Source of the DNA: Saprospiraceae bacterium
GTDB lineage: Bacteria > Bacteroidota > Bacteroidia > Chitinophagales > Saprospiraceae
DNA: 64,000 nt
Direction: 5' to 3'
Assembly (NCBI GenBank): GCA_026129545.1
Contig: JAHCHX010000002.1
Coordinates: forward strand, 248,001-312,000
The translations under genes and the position numbers were made by a program. How positions within the stretch are numbered: the stretch's first letter is position 1; each line of letters begins with the position of its first letter. Shown here one piece after another: positions 27,843 through 36,876 of this stretch. The notes beneath the pieces were generated by a model. That model had not been told where the DNA came from. It searched no databases and saw only the letters and a program-made list of their open reading frames with translations.

Positions 27843-28418
27843 TTGCAAGCCGCCGCGACGAACAATCCTTTGTCAGACGAACAGATTTTGGAACTGTTGC
27901 ACTCGGACACCACGTTCGAGCGCGGTTTTCGGGTGCTGATGACGCAATACAAGGAACGCCTCTACTGGCACATCCGACGCTTGGTGTTGGTGCACGAAGA
28001 TGCCGACGATGTGCTGCAAAACACGTTTATCAAGATTTACAAAGGCATCTTGCAATTTGAGGGCAAATCCAAGCTCTACACTTGGCTTTACCGCATCGCA
28101 ACCAACGAGGCCATCACATACCTGCAAGGCAAAGCACGCCACGCGGCCTCGTCACTCGACGACGCGACCACCTTGCTTAGCCACCGCTTGCAGGCAGATG
28201 CGTGGTTCGACGGCGACGCGGTGCAAGCCAAGTTGCAGCAGGCGATAGCTCGATTGCCCGAAAAACAGCGACTGGTGTTCAATCTTCGATACTACAACGA
28301 AATGCCTTATGAGGAAATGTCGGCGCTGCTCCACACCTCGGAAGGCGCGCTCAAAGCATCATTCCATCACGCGGTGAAAAAAGTGGAGGCTGCGTTCAAA
28401 GAAGACGACAACCTCTAA
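27843..28418 (+). CDS. ECF-type RNA polymerase sigma factor
   Basis: 191 residues. Sigma region 2 runs from about 30 to 100 (MTQYKERLYWHIRRLV ... ADDVLQNTFIKIYKGI), and region 4 from about 128 to 182 with the helix-turn-helix NEMPYEEMSALLHTSEGALK. The TTG start at 27843 keeps the short leader ERGFRVLM usual in this group; starting at the internal ATG would cut region 2. It heads a three-gene set with a membrane protein that could be its anti-sigma and a small periplasmic protein, a layout typical of envelope-stress regulation. Confidence 0.88.
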   Translation: MQAAATNNPLSDEQILELLHSDTTFERGFRVLMTQYKERLYWHIRRLVLVHEDADDVLQNTFIKIYKGILQFEGKSKLYTWLYRIATNEAITYLQGKARHAASSLDDATTLLSHRLQADAWFDGDAVQAKLQQAIARLPEKQRLVFNLRYYNEMPYEEMSALLHTSEGALKASFHHAVKKVEAAFKEDDNL

Positions 28419-28454
28419 AACATACCCGAGCCACACAAAACCAACCACTTGACA

Positions 28455-28985
28455 ATGAACAAGGAAACATTAAACGACGAATTGAAACCCCTGTCGCCAT
28501 GGCTGCACGGCATGAAGCAGCGCGACGATGGGTTCCGAGTGCCAGACGGCTATTTCGACGCAGTGGAAGAAGCTGTGCTCAACCAAGTCAAAGCCGCCGA
28601 CGCGCTCCGAAAACCCGTGCTTGCAAGTCGCAGGGGCGGATTGTTTGCCATGCTCGCACGACCCAAAGTGGCATGGCCCGCCATAGCAGCCACCCTTGCG
28701 TTGGTCGTGAGCGCGGTATGGTTTTTCCGCTCTGCCAATGTCGCGCCCACCCCTGCCGATTGGGCCAGCCAAGAGTTGACAGAAGAAGAAATCGAGGCCT
28801 TTTTGCTGGAAAATATCGGCGACTTTGAAGCGGAACAACTCTTCTCCATCACCGTCGCCGACCAATCCGCTCAAACCAACAAAACCGAACAGCCCTTGAC
28901 GACGGACGAACTTTCAAAGGAAGAGTTGGAGTGGCTGCTCAAGGAACTGAGCCATGAAGAATTGGAACAACTACTCAAAACCTAA
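28455..28985 (+). CDS. Single-pass membrane protein, candidate anti-sigma factor
   Basis: 176 residues from the ATG at 28455 (a TTG at 28449 is possible). The N-terminal part (about 1-60) is cytoplasmic and contains FRVPDGYFDAVEEAVL, a sequence common in proteins encoded after ECF sigma factors in Bacteroidota. One membrane helix lies at about 74-92. The C-terminal part is very acidic, with repeated LSKEELEWLLKELSHEELEQ. Position directly after a sigma gene suggests an anti-sigma role; no zinc-finger motif of classical anti-sigma factors is seen. Its end is close to the next gene. Confidence 0.5.
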   Translation: MNKETLNDELKPLSPWLHGMKQRDDGFRVPDGYFDAVEEAVLNQVKAADALRKPVLASRRGGLFAMLARPKVAWPAIAATLALVVSAVWFFRSANVAPTPADWASQELTEEEIEAFLLENIGDFEAEQLFSITVADQSAQTNKTEQPLTTDELSKEELEWLLKELSHEELEQLLKT

Positions 28986-29016
28986 ATGTTCACTCCCTCA
29001 ATCAATGTTCTCGCAC

Positions 29017-29478
29017 ATGAAGCGCCTGTTTTTTGTTTTTTTGTCAACGATATTCACACCGCTTGTCGCCCTGAACGCGCAAGACGGAATGTCTGACCGC
29101 ATCAAGGCATTGCGCAGTGAAATCTACACGCGCGTACTGAACCTGACCCCCGACGAGGCAGACAAGTTCTGGCCCATTTTTTACGAGTACAACAACAACA
29201 AGGAAACCCTGCAAAAGCAGCTCCGCCCCGAAACCAGCATTGACAACATGAGCGACCAAGAGGTGGAAGAATATGTGAAAAAACGGTTCGAGATTCAGCA
29301 AAAAGAACTCGATTTGGAAAAAGAGTTTGTGCAAAAGCTCCGCAAAGTGCTGCCGATTCGCAAAATCGCCAAACTACCCCGCGCCGAACGCGAATTCAGG
29401 GAATCCCTCATTCGGCGCTTGCAGGAGGCACGCGAAAAACGCCAAGAGCGGCGCTCGCCGGGCGGAAAAAACCGGTAA
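29017..29478 (+). CDS. Small periplasmic Spy/CpxP-like protein
   Basis: 154 residues from the ATG at 29017, with signal peptide MKRLFFVFLSTIFTPLVALN. The mature part is helical and charged: LTPDEADKFWPIFYEYNN followed by QKQLRPE and a long basic tail EAREKRQERR. The LTPDEA...FWPIF pattern is seen in Bacteroidota proteins related to Spy/CpxP, periplasmic chaperone-like stress sensors with LTxxQ-like motifs. The frame upstream to 28954 overlaps the previous gene and is not needed; an ATG at 29005 is an alternative. It completes the sigma / membrane protein / sensor set. Confidence 0.6.
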   Translation: MKRLFFVFLSTIFTPLVALNAQDGMSDRIKALRSEIYTRVLNLTPDEADKFWPIFYEYNNNKETLQKQLRPETSIDNMSDQEVEEYVKKRFEIQQKELDLEKEFVQKLRKVLPIRKIAKLPRAEREFRESLIRRLQEAREKRQERRSPGGKNR

Positions 29479-29519
29479 ATGTCCAGCAGCATGGCAGCAG
29501 GCTTGTCGCGCCGGCTCAC

Positions 29520-30644
29520 TCACAAAAAAAAGTCGGCGGCAATGCCGTCGGCGAGGAACTTGCCCGTCCGAGTGAGGCGATAATGCTCCCCTACCCGCTC
29601 CATCACGCCGCGTTCCAAAAACATCTTGGCCCCCTGCTCGAAATGCGCGGCAAACCGCCCCCCCATGCCTCTAATCACGTCCATGTCGGCGCCCCACATC
29701 GTGCGGAGCGAGGTCATCACATATTCGTTGAAACGTTGGGCAGGCGTGAGTGTCTCCCGCTCGTACGGCACTTGATTGTTGGCCAAAGCCTTGATATAGT
29801 GCGCGTTGTTTGCCACGTTCCATTGGCGGCTGTACCCGTCGAACGAGTGCGCCGAAGGGCCGATGCCGAGGTATGGCTCTCCGCGCCAGTAACCGCTGTT
29901 GTGGCGGGCATAATGTTCGGGCAAAGCAAAATTGGATATTTCATAATGCTCATAGCCATGCGCGGCGGCAGTCTCCATCAAGTATTCAAACTGGCGAGCA
30001 GCCTTCTCTTCGTCCACAGGCAGTTGTTGCCCCTTGCGCACCCAAGCACCCAGCGCCGTCCCCTCTTCCACCGTGAGGCAATAGCAAGACAAATGCGGGA
30101 TGCCAAAATCAAACACCCTCCGCAGATTTTCGGCCCACTGCGCATCCGAAGTCGTAGGCGAGCCATAAATCAAATCAACGGAAAGCGCATCGAACCCAAC
30201 GCTTAAGGCATCGCGCAGACAATCTTGGGCATGGGCGGCGGTGTGGGCGCGGTTCATCCAGCGCAAATCCTCATCGCTGAACGATTGGATGCCGATGCTC
30301 AGGCGATTGACGGGCGTGTGTTGACGCAAGGCGTTCAGTTTTTCCAATGTCAAATCGTCAGGATTAGCCTCGAGGGTGATTTCCGCGTCAGGTGCCACGC
30401 GGTGCAATGCCGTGATTTTGGAAAAAATCTGTTCCAATTCTCCAATTTCCAACAAAGAAGGCGTGCCGCCGCCCAAATAAATGGAAGAAAGAGCGGCCCC
30501 GCCCAGAAAGTCGCGTTGCAATTCCAATTCGTTCAGCAAAGCCGCCACGAGCGCCTCCTTGTGCCGCAAAGAGGTAGAAAAATGAAAGTTGCAATAATGG
30601 CACGCTTGTTTGCAAAACGGAACGTGGAGATAAAGACCGAGCAT
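29520..30644 (-). CDS. hemW: Radical SAM haem chaperone HemW
   Basis: Binds haem and delivers it to client proteins; formerly annotated as oxygen-independent coproporphyrinogen oxidase-like. 374 residues. The [4Fe-4S] cysteines are Cys11, Cys15 and Cys18 in HVPFCKQACHYCNF. The extra cysteine that marks true HemN is replaced by Phe20, the HemW signature. SAM-binding GGGTPSLL follows near 57-64. It is the last gene of the minus-strand run uxaA-yheT-hemW, 30 nt after the hydrolase. Confidence 0.93.
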   Translation of the reverse strand: MLGLYLHVPFCKQACHYCNFHFSTSLRHKEALVAALLNELELQRDFLGGAALSSIYLGGGTPSLLEIGELEQIFSKITALHRVAPDAEITLEANPDDLTLEKLNALRQHTPVNRLSIGIQSFSDEDLRWMNRAHTAAHAQDCLRDALSVGFDALSVDLIYGSPTTSDAQWAENLRRVFDFGIPHLSCYCLTVEEGTALGAWVRKGQQLPVDEEKAARQFEYLMETAAAHGYEHYEISNFALPEHYARHNSGYWRGEPYLGIGPSAHSFDGYSRQWNVANNAHYIKALANNQVPYERETLTPAQRFNEYVMTSLRTMWGADMDVIRGMGGRFAAHFEQGAKMFLERGVMERVGEHYRLTRTGKFLADGIAADFFL

Positions 30645-30674
30645 AAAAACAGTTCGATGTTGGAAGGACTGCGC

Positions 30675-31643
30675 TCAAACACTTTCCACGAACGCAAGCG
30701 CCCGTTGTTCCGACCAAGAAAACTCGTAGTTGGTGCGTGTTTGAAAACCACAGTGACCACCGTGTTCGGGCATTTCAAGATAAAAATATGGGTGTTCGGA
30801 CGCAATCTCCGTTGGCATGCAAGCCTGTGTCAGGATAGGGTCGTTTTGAGCGTTCACGAGCAAGGTAGGCACCCGGATACCTGCGATAAAATTCTTGGCC
30901 GAGGCATTTTGATAAAAATCCGCCGCATCGCGGTAGCCACAGATGGGGGCGCTGAAGTGCTCGTCGAAGTCGCGCCAGCGCCGCACCTGTTCAAGTTTGG
31001 ACAGGTCGAGCCGACCGGGAAACCGAGCATCCTTTTCCTTGATTTTCCTTACCAACGCCCGCATGAACCGGCGGCGATAGAAGGCGTTTTCCCAACGGTC
31101 GAGCGCCTTCGAGCCTGATTCCAAATCGCAAGGCGCTGAAAAGACGGCGGCAGCGCGAATTTGAGCGGGCGCTTGTTCGCCTTGCACGCCGAGATATTTC
31201 ATCGTGATGTTGGCTCCCATGCTGTAGCCCACGAGTGCAACGGACTCGTACACGTTCGTTTGCAAAGCATGGCGCACCACCGTGCCAATATCTTCCGTGT
31301 CGCCATGGTGATACATCCGAAAAGCGCGGTTCATCTCGCCGGAGCAGGAACGGCAATTCCACGCGAGCACATCCCATCCATGCTGGGCAAAGAGTTTGGC
31401 GGTGCCGCGAATGTACTGTCGGGTGGAGTTGCCCTCCAGCCCGTGTGTCAGGATGACGAGCCGTCGGTTGCGTCGCCTAATCCAGTCGAGGTCGAGAAAA
31501 TCCCCATCGGGAGTTTCGATTCTTTCGCGTTCGTACTCGACCCCTTGCACGCGGCGAAAGATGCCGGGGCCTAACGTTTGGAGGTGGCCATTGTATTGCC
31601 AAGTCGGCGGGCCGGGATAAGTGGAGCGTTCTATTAGCGGCAT
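30675..31643 (-). CDS. Alpha/beta hydrolase, YheT family
   Basis: 322 residues from the ATG at 31643, which gives MPLIERSTYPGPPTWQYNGH, the conserved opening of YheT-like hydrolases (NGHLQTLGPGIFR). The nucleophile elbow is GYSMGAN, the acid is expected in VNAQNDPIL and the histidine in EHGGHCGF. Acyl-ester hydrolase activity is known for the family; the natural substrate is not. The frame extending to 31718 adds 25 residues without family support. It lies between uxaA and hemW with short gaps, so it is probably co-transcribed. Confidence 0.88.
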   Translation of the reverse strand: MPLIERSTYPGPPTWQYNGHLQTLGPGIFRRVQGVEYERERIETPDGDFLDLDWIRRRNRRLVILTHGLEGNSTRQYIRGTAKLFAQHGWDVLAWNCRSCSGEMNRAFRMYHHGDTEDIGTVVRHALQTNVYESVALVGYSMGANITMKYLGVQGEQAPAQIRAAAVFSAPCDLESGSKALDRWENAFYRRRFMRALVRKIKEKDARFPGRLDLSKLEQVRRWRDFDEHFSAPICGYRDAADFYQNASAKNFIAGIRVPTLLVNAQNDPILTQACMPTEIASEHPYFYLEMPEHGGHCGFQTRTNYEFSWSEQRALAFVESV

Positions 31644-31693
31644 GGGAAAAAAACGCACAAAGGAACCCAAAATTGGGAACATGGAACAAAACG

Positions 31694-33346
31694 TCACAGC
31701 GAAATGCCGCGCTTCCAAGGGATAAAATCATCTTGGCCGAGGCGAACGGCAGCCACTTGGGTTTGCCCACTGGCCACCTTCACCACATATTCCAGCAACT
31801 GTTCGGCGGCTTGCTCTATGGTCAGCTCGCCGTTGATGATGCCTCCCGCATCGAAATCAATGATGTCGGGCATACGCCGAGCGAGCGCGGAATTGCTCGA
31901 CACTTTCACCACCGGGGCTATGGGATTGCCCGTCGGGGTGCCAAGCCCCGTGGTGAAGAGCACTACCGTCGCCCCGGCAGCCACCTCAGCAGTAGTGCTT
32001 TCCACATCATTGCCGGGCGTGCAAAGCAGGCTCAGACCGGGCTTGGCCACTTTTTCGGGATAGTCCAGCACATCTACGATGGGCGAGGTACCGCCTTTTT
32101 TGGCTGCGCCAGCCGATTTGATGGCATCGGTAATCAACCCGTCGCGGATGTTGCCCGGCGAGGGATTCATGTCAAAGCCGCTGCCAACCGCTTGGGCTCG
32201 CTGATTATAGACAGACATCAATTCCGAAAAACGCTCGGCGGTGGCGGTGGTGGCGCATCGGTCGCAGAGCTCTTGCTCCACGCCACACAATTCGGGAAAC
32301 TCCGACAACACGACGGAGCCACCCAGCGCGACCAACATATCGGACAAATGGCCCAATGTGGGGTTGGCAGAGATACCCGAAAAACCGTCAGAACCACCGC
32401 ACTCCAATCCAATGCAGAGCTTTGAAAGCGGTGCAGGGCGGCGTTCGAGGCGGTTGGCCTCCATCAGCCCCGCAAAGGTCTGCTTGAGGGCAATACCCAA
32501 AAGGTCGGTCTCGGTGCCAACTTTTTGCTGCTCCAACACCACCAAAGGTTTTTGAAAATGCGGCGCACGGCGGCGCACCTCCTCCATCAGCATGGACACC
32601 TGCGCGTGTTGGCAGCCAAGACTCAACACGGTGGCACCCGCCACGTTGGGATGCGTGATATATCCCGCCAACAAACCACAAAGGGCCTGAGCATCCTGCC
32701 GAGTGCCGCCACAGCCTCCCTCGTGCGTCAAAAATTTCACCCCGTCCACATTCTGGAAAAACCGCTTCGATGTCGGGGCAGGAGCCGCAAACAAGTCTGC
32801 CTCCAAAATATCCTCCACACTCTTCCCTGTTTCATACAAAGCCATCAGTTGGCGCGTTTGCGTTCGGTAGTTGTGTTGCTTTCCGTAGCCCAAATCATGC
32901 ACCAATGCCTCGCGCAGCACCTCCACGTTGCGGTTTTCACAAAAAACCATCGGGACGACCAACCAATAGTTCGCCGTGCCGACCGAGCCGTCGGGCCGGT
33001 GGTAGCCGAGAAAAGAGCGAGCCCGCCATTTCGACACCTCTGGGGCTTGCCACACGCTCTTTTCGGCGGCACGAAGCGCAAAACCCTCTGTGGCGTGTTG
33101 CAAATTGGCCGTGGAGAGCAGCCCCCCGGCGGCTATCGGGCTTTGCGCCTTGCCCACCAGCACCCCGTACATCCGCACGGCATCGCCTGTTTGAAGCGCG
33201 TGTGCGGCAAACTTGTGCTTGGCGGGAATGTCCTCGACCAGCGTCCAGGCATGGCCGTTGAGATGCACCGTTTCCCCTTTAGCGAGGTCGGTCAACGCCA
33301 CCACTGCGTTGTCGGTTGAGTGTATTTGTAGAATCTTCTGTTTCAT
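31694..33346 (-). CDS. uxaA: Altronate dehydratase (UxaA family)
   Basis: Dehydrates altronate, or a related sugar acid, to the 2-keto-3-deoxy acid in uronate breakdown. 550 residues from the ATG at 33346. It contains the N-terminal SAF domain (about 5-85), then the long C-terminal domain with RPDGSVGTANYWLVVP, the conserved THEGGCGGTRQD and GLECGGSDGFSG, which supplies metal ligands. Fused SAF and C-terminal domains at this length are the normal UxaA form. No other uronate genes are nearby, so the substrate may differ. A TATCTTTG element lies just upstream. Confidence 0.85.
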   Translation of the reverse strand: MKQKILQIHSTDNAVVALTDLAKGETVHLNGHAWTLVEDIPAKHKFAAHALQTGDAVRMYGVLVGKAQSPIAAGGLLSTANLQHATEGFALRAAEKSVWQAPEVSKWRARSFLGYHRPDGSVGTANYWLVVPMVFCENRNVEVLREALVHDLGYGKQHNYRTQTRQLMALYETGKSVEDILEADLFAAPAPTSKRFFQNVDGVKFLTHEGGCGGTRQDAQALCGLLAGYITHPNVAGATVLSLGCQHAQVSMLMEEVRRRAPHFQKPLVVLEQQKVGTETDLLGIALKQTFAGLMEANRLERRPAPLSKLCIGLECGGSDGFSGISANPTLGHLSDMLVALGGSVVLSEFPELCGVEQELCDRCATTATAERFSELMSVYNQRAQAVGSGFDMNPSPGNIRDGLITDAIKSAGAAKKGGTSPIVDVLDYPEKVAKPGLSLLCTPGNDVESTTAEVAAGATVVLFTTGLGTPTGNPIAPVVKVSSNSALARRMPDIIDFDAGGIINGELTIEQAAEQLLEYVVKVASGQTQVAAVRLGQDDFIPWKRGISL

Positions 33347-33376
33347 ACAGGGCAAATAACGCAGAAATCTCAGTTT

Positions 33377-33384
33377 CAAAGATA
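33377..33384 (-). promoter_or_regulatory. Candidate uxaA promoter element
   Basis: Minus-strand TATCTTTG matches TAnnTTTG. Initiation near 33370 leaves about 24 nt to the start. No clear TTTG at the usual distance. Confidence 0.35.
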
Positions 33385-33475
33385 ATTCATGGGAACGGAC
33401 AATGGTTGAGATGATGATGAGTGTGTTTTGATGCAACAGACGGGGAAGTAAATGATGTGATATTGTCGGGGAAAC

Positions 33476-33813
33476 TCACACCACCCTCGGCGCCAACAAC
33501 TCGTACAGCGCCCGGGTCACGATGCGCGAGAGCAAAATCGAGAAAATGAGGCCGCCGATGAGGACGTAGGCCAATGGCGAATAGAGCGGATTCTCCTCGA
33601 TGGCGATGGGCGTGAGGCCGCCGATAGCCGTGAGCCAAGTCAGCAAAATCGGCACGAAGCGAATCTCGCCCGCTTCCTGAATCGCGTCGTCTAGACTTCG
33701 ACCTTCGGCGTGGAGTTGGTTGGTGAAATCCACGAGCAGAATCGAGTTTTTCACCTCGATGCCCATGAGCGCGATGAGACCGACCACCACCGTGAACGAG
33801 AACGGGGTGAAGA
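33476..33813 (-). pseudogene. C-terminal fragment of an RND efflux permease
   Basis: About 110 residues matching the last membrane region of AcrB/CusA-type permeases: TPFSFTVVVGLIALMGIEVK, NSILLVDFTNQLHAEG, and TWLTAIGGLTPIAI. A full permease has over 1,000 residues, so this is a remnant. In the same frame an upstream stop lies at 33854-33856, and homology fades near 33813. The RND fragment is therefore fused to unrelated DNA, next to the left end of an IS66 fragment. No adaptor or outer-membrane partner is nearby. Confidence 0.75.
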
Positions 33814-33933
33814 TGTAAATTGAAAAAGATGAGGAGACGGTCTTTGTCGCGTTCTAGTGTCTTCACCAAGTTGAACGACGAAATGTGTAGATATAAGCCA
33901 ACTTCAGCACCGATTTGCATTTTTATTTTTTTT

Positions 33934-34230
33934 GTAAAAACTTAGGCATCCAACCCAAGTCAATGCAAAATTGTTTTAGCGAATAAATCCGGTTGATGGA
34001 GTTATCGAATGACATATCGGTATTGAAGGATTTGGTCACGGCCTTGCTTGCGAAGGTGGAGGCACTGGAATCCGAGAACGCCGCCCTTCGGGCGGAGAAT
34101 GCCGAATTGCGTTCGCGCCTAAAGATGAACAGCAAGAACAGTCACAAGCCGCCGTCGTCAGATGGTTTGTCCAAGAAACCGGGCCTTCCAAAAGACCCGC
34201 CCAAAAAGAGCGGCGGCCAGTCTGGGCACA
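33934..34230 (+). mobile_element. Truncated IS66-family element (left part)
   Basis: The left end may begin at the GTAA at 33934. It carries the start of a transposase gene from the ATG at 33996: a leucine-zipper-like coiled coil (LLAKVEALESENAALRAENA) and the family block KMNSKNSHKPPSSDG ... KKSGGQSGH. Full IS66 transposases are over 450 residues; here homology stops at 34230 after about 78 residues, where the right end of an IS4-type element begins. The remaining 16 residues of the open frame belong to that other element. Confidence 0.8.
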
Positions 34231-34455
34231 TCGGCGAAAGACACAATTTCGAGTTCAATTACCGTCACGCCCTCTGAGGCTAATCCTTTTTGGGGCTTTT
34301 TCCAGCTCCGGCACTTCGCCCGGACCGGCAGAGGATTGACCGCCCTGCGTGGACAGCCCCATGGTCTGTGGTTTGGTGTGTTGGCGGCGCACCACCAGCG
34401 CCGGGGCAAGCGATCTATAGGGCGGTGGCGAGGCTTAACTTAATGGGGTTGATGC
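34231..34455 (+). repeat. 225-bp direct repeat, copy 1 (right end of IS4-family element)
   Basis: Identical to 36660-36884 except for two bases. In copy 2 this segment is the transposase C-terminus (GERHNFEFNYRHAL), the 3' non-coding part and the right inverted end of an IS4-family element, so copy 1 is a remnant right end. The 16-bp terminal sequence GGCTTAACTTAATGGG is at 34432-34447. Confidence 0.9.
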
Positions 34456-34468
34456 TTTGTTGGATGAT

Positions 34469-35443
34469 TTACTTTGCCAATATTTCAAGTATTGATTGAT
34501 AGTTTTCAATTGGAACAGGGTGGTCAACTAATTCCTGTAGTTCTGAGTAATCAAAGGCTTCTCTGTCTTTAAGACGTTCAACTGTAATAAATGACATTCC
34601 CATTCGAGCTAATGCTGGGGCACTTTCACTTTTAATTCCAAAACTCTTTAAAATCTTTACTGATTCAACAACACCATAAAGGGAAGCAACTTCAAGAGGT
34701 TTAAAATCCTTCCTCAAAGTTGAATTTTTTGTTAGACTTATTCCATTTTTATTTAATATCCTTAATCGTTCTGGTTCAAATTTTATTGAATAAAATATAT
34801 CGAAATCAACCTCCGCTTCTAACTCATCCTGTAGCATATCTTTATTATGCTTTCTATAATCTTGGCTTCTTCTTTCGTATGAAATAATGCAAGCAAGCAT
34901 ATTGTAAAAAACGTACCAAGGGACTTCTTTTTTTGCTATTACCGAGATATTTCTAACATTAATACTTTCTTTATATCGTTCTTGCATGGCTCTAATATCT
35001 TCAATAGTAAGGCTTGGAACTCCAACAATCTTTCTAATTCTTGAAGTAGTAACACCATAATTGTTATAAATCCCAATTACAGCCTTTATAAGGTCTTTTG
35101 TTCTAACTATATCTGAATATTTTTCTCCATTGGGATGAGCATAATAATTGATGAAGTCTCCATAAATGCTTTCTTTGAGTGGCGTAAATGGTGATGCTCC
35201 TGCTTGAAGTAATATTTTTAAAGTTTCAAAATCACCTTGGAGTACTGCTTCAGCAATTGGGATAGTGTCATTAATGCCGTCTAAATTAGCACCTTCATTA
35301 ATTAAGGTTTGAACACTTGAAGTATTTCCACTTCCAATTGCATTTAAAAGTTGCCTTTGTTCTTCTGGATTAAGTTTGTTTGATGGCAAACCGCATCCAA
35401 ATTGCACTACCAAGACAAGGAAAAATAAGATTAAATTTTTCAT
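34469..35443 (-). CDS. AT-rich ankyrin-repeat lipoprotein
   Basis: 324 residues with a lipoprotein signal (LVVQFGC, Cys17). It has ankyrin-type repeats near 34-65 (LLNAIGSGNTSSVQTLINEG) and 66-95 (EAVLQGDFETLKILLQAGAS), and another near 255-285 (LEVASLYGVVESVKILKSFG). The middle 100 residues match no family I know. Ankyrin repeats suggest binding of a protein partner at the cell surface or in the periplasm. Base composition is far more AT-rich than the core genes. It sits between a remnant IS4-type right end and the left end of a second copy of the same element, a composite-transposon-like layout pointing to recent transfer. Confidence 0.7.
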   Translation of the reverse strand: MKNLILFFLVLVVQFGCGLPSNKLNPEEQRQLLNAIGSGNTSSVQTLINEGANLDGINDTIPIAEAVLQGDFETLKILLQAGASPFTPLKESIYGDFINYYAHPNGEKYSDIVRTKDLIKAVIGIYNNYGVTTSRIRKIVGVPSLTIEDIRAMQERYKESINVRNISVIAKKEVPWYVFYNMLACIISYERRSQDYRKHNKDMLQDELEAEVDFDIFYSIKFEPERLRILNKNGISLTKNSTLRKDFKPLEVASLYGVVESVKILKSFGIKSESAPALARMGMSFITVERLKDREAFDYSELQELVDHPVPIENYQSILEILAK

Positions 35444-35536
35444 GCTGCAATTTTTTTTTTCGGTTGACTTGTGCCGCCCTGCGTTGGCGTTGCGGGTTGG
35501 GCTTGGCGGCGGTTGGCGTTGAGTGCATTGTTCATG

Positions 35537-36876
35537 CCCATTAAGTTAAGCCTACTGGAATAAAGCGAGAGACGACCTTTGTGATAAATACCACTCTATC
35601 ATGGGGTCGCCTCTCAGCAAGTATTTCCGGGCCATACGGCTCGCGGTTGCAAATATAGCCAACTCACCGGAACTATACTTCCGCCGTCCGGGGCGGGATT
35701 TTTGTCGTCGTCGCCTGCTGCCAGCCGAGCGAACGGTCTGGCTGGTGTTATCGCTGTTGCGCCAGAGCCTGTGCGTCGAGCTCGGCCATTTTTTCCAACG
35801 TCTCGACGCTGTGGATGACATACCCACCAAAAGCGCCCTGGTACAGGCGCGCAACAAAATCCACCACACGTTTTTCAGGGATTTGCTGCGGCAAAGCGCC
35901 GAGTTGTTTTATCACTGTTTTGAGGCGCGGCGCTGGCGTTCTTTCCGTTTGTGGGCTACCGACGGGTCGGGGTTCCGCCTGCCTGACACCGATGAGTTGG
36001 GCGAGGAGTTCGGCTGGCACGTCAACCAGCATTCGGCGGTGGCCTCGGCCCGCGTCCTGGCGCACTTCGACGTGCTCAACCAGATCATTGTCAACGCCTT
36101 TTTCCACACCCGTTATGAATCCGAATCCCTCATCGCCCCATGGCATATTCATACCGTACCCTCAGACGTGCTCATGATTTACGACCGGGGTTTCCCGGCG
36201 CAGGTCATCCCCTGGCTGCATCTTTATTTCGGTTCACATTGCTTGGTCCGCCTGACCCTCACCCATTCGACCGTCGTCGAGGAATTCGTCGCTTCCAAAA
36301 AACGACAACTCATTGTCCGCGAAGCGCTTAACGTGCGCTCCAAACGGACGCTCCGCGCCCTTGGCATCCCCTTCCAGCGGGGGCAGGCCCTCGAGCCACC
36401 CTCATCGTGTACAATTTCCTGTCGGCGCTCCACCACAGCATGCAAGATGACATTGACCGGATCAATGCCCGCAGAAAAACGCCCTGCCAGGCTAACCGCA
36501 ATATCAGCGTCGGGCTTTTCAAGTCTTTCATCGTCAGGCTTTTCCTGCGCCCGCGCGAAAACCTCGACGCCGAAATCGCGCGACTCAAAAAATACCTCCT
36601 CAAACAACTCGAGCCCCGCAAAATCAATTACCGCCCCAGAAAGCCTCCAATGATGCGCCTCGGCGAAAGACACAATTTCGAGTTCAATTACCGTCACGCC
36701 CTCTGAGGCTAATCCTTTTTGGGGCTTTTTCCAGCTCCGGCACTTCGCCCGGACCGGCAGGGGATTGACCGCCCTGCGTGGACAGCCCCATGGTCTGTGG
36801 TTTGGTGTGTTGGCGGCGCACCACCAGCGCCGGGGCAAGCGATCTATAGGGCGGTGGCTAGGCTTAACTTAATGGG
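35537..36876 (+). mobile_element. IS4-family insertion sequence (decayed), 1,340 bp
   Basis: Bounded by inverted ends: CCCATTAAGTTAAGCCTA at 35537-35554 and its complement at 36859-36876. The sequence resembles IS231-group ends (CATGCCCAT...AACTTAAG). Length and ends fit the IS4 family. It contains one broken transposase gene. Possible imperfect 7-bp flanks are GTTCATG on the left and GTTGATG on the right, but the right flank also follows copy 1, so a target duplication is not proven. Confidence 0.8.
35601..36706 (+). pseudogene. IS4-family DDE transposase, frameshifted and internally deleted
   Basis: The first frame (35601 to about 36395) gives an N-terminal helical domain and the first two catalytic aspartates, in WATDGSGFRLPD and MIYDRGFPAQ. 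After ALGIPFQRGQALE the frame becomes nonsense, while the +2 frame from about 36395 to 36706 gives the normal C-terminus (YNFLSALHHSMQDDID, QANRNISVGLFKSF, GERHNFEFNYRHAL). The stretch of some 60-90 residues that should hold the catalytic glutamate is absent. The element therefore carries both a deletion and a frameshift and cannot make active transposase. The ATG at 35601 lies 64 bp inside the left end. Confidence 0.85.

Noticed and set aside
33387..33920. 177-residue minus-strand frame over the RND remnant
   Set aside because: Most of it is the RND fragment read out of frame (H/R/P-rich). Only its first 35 residues might belong to a real, broken gene.
34158..34443. Short frames on both strands inside the 225-bp repeat
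   Set aside because: The same frames occur in both copies and lie in the 3' non-coding end of the IS4-type element; none resembles a known protein beyond the transposase C-terminus.
34432..35552. 16-bp inverted repeats around the ankyrin gene read as attC core sites (GCTTAAC / GTTAAGC)
   Set aside because: Although they fit RYYYAAC/GTTRRRY, the same sequences are the inverted ends of the IS4-family element, which explains all three copies.
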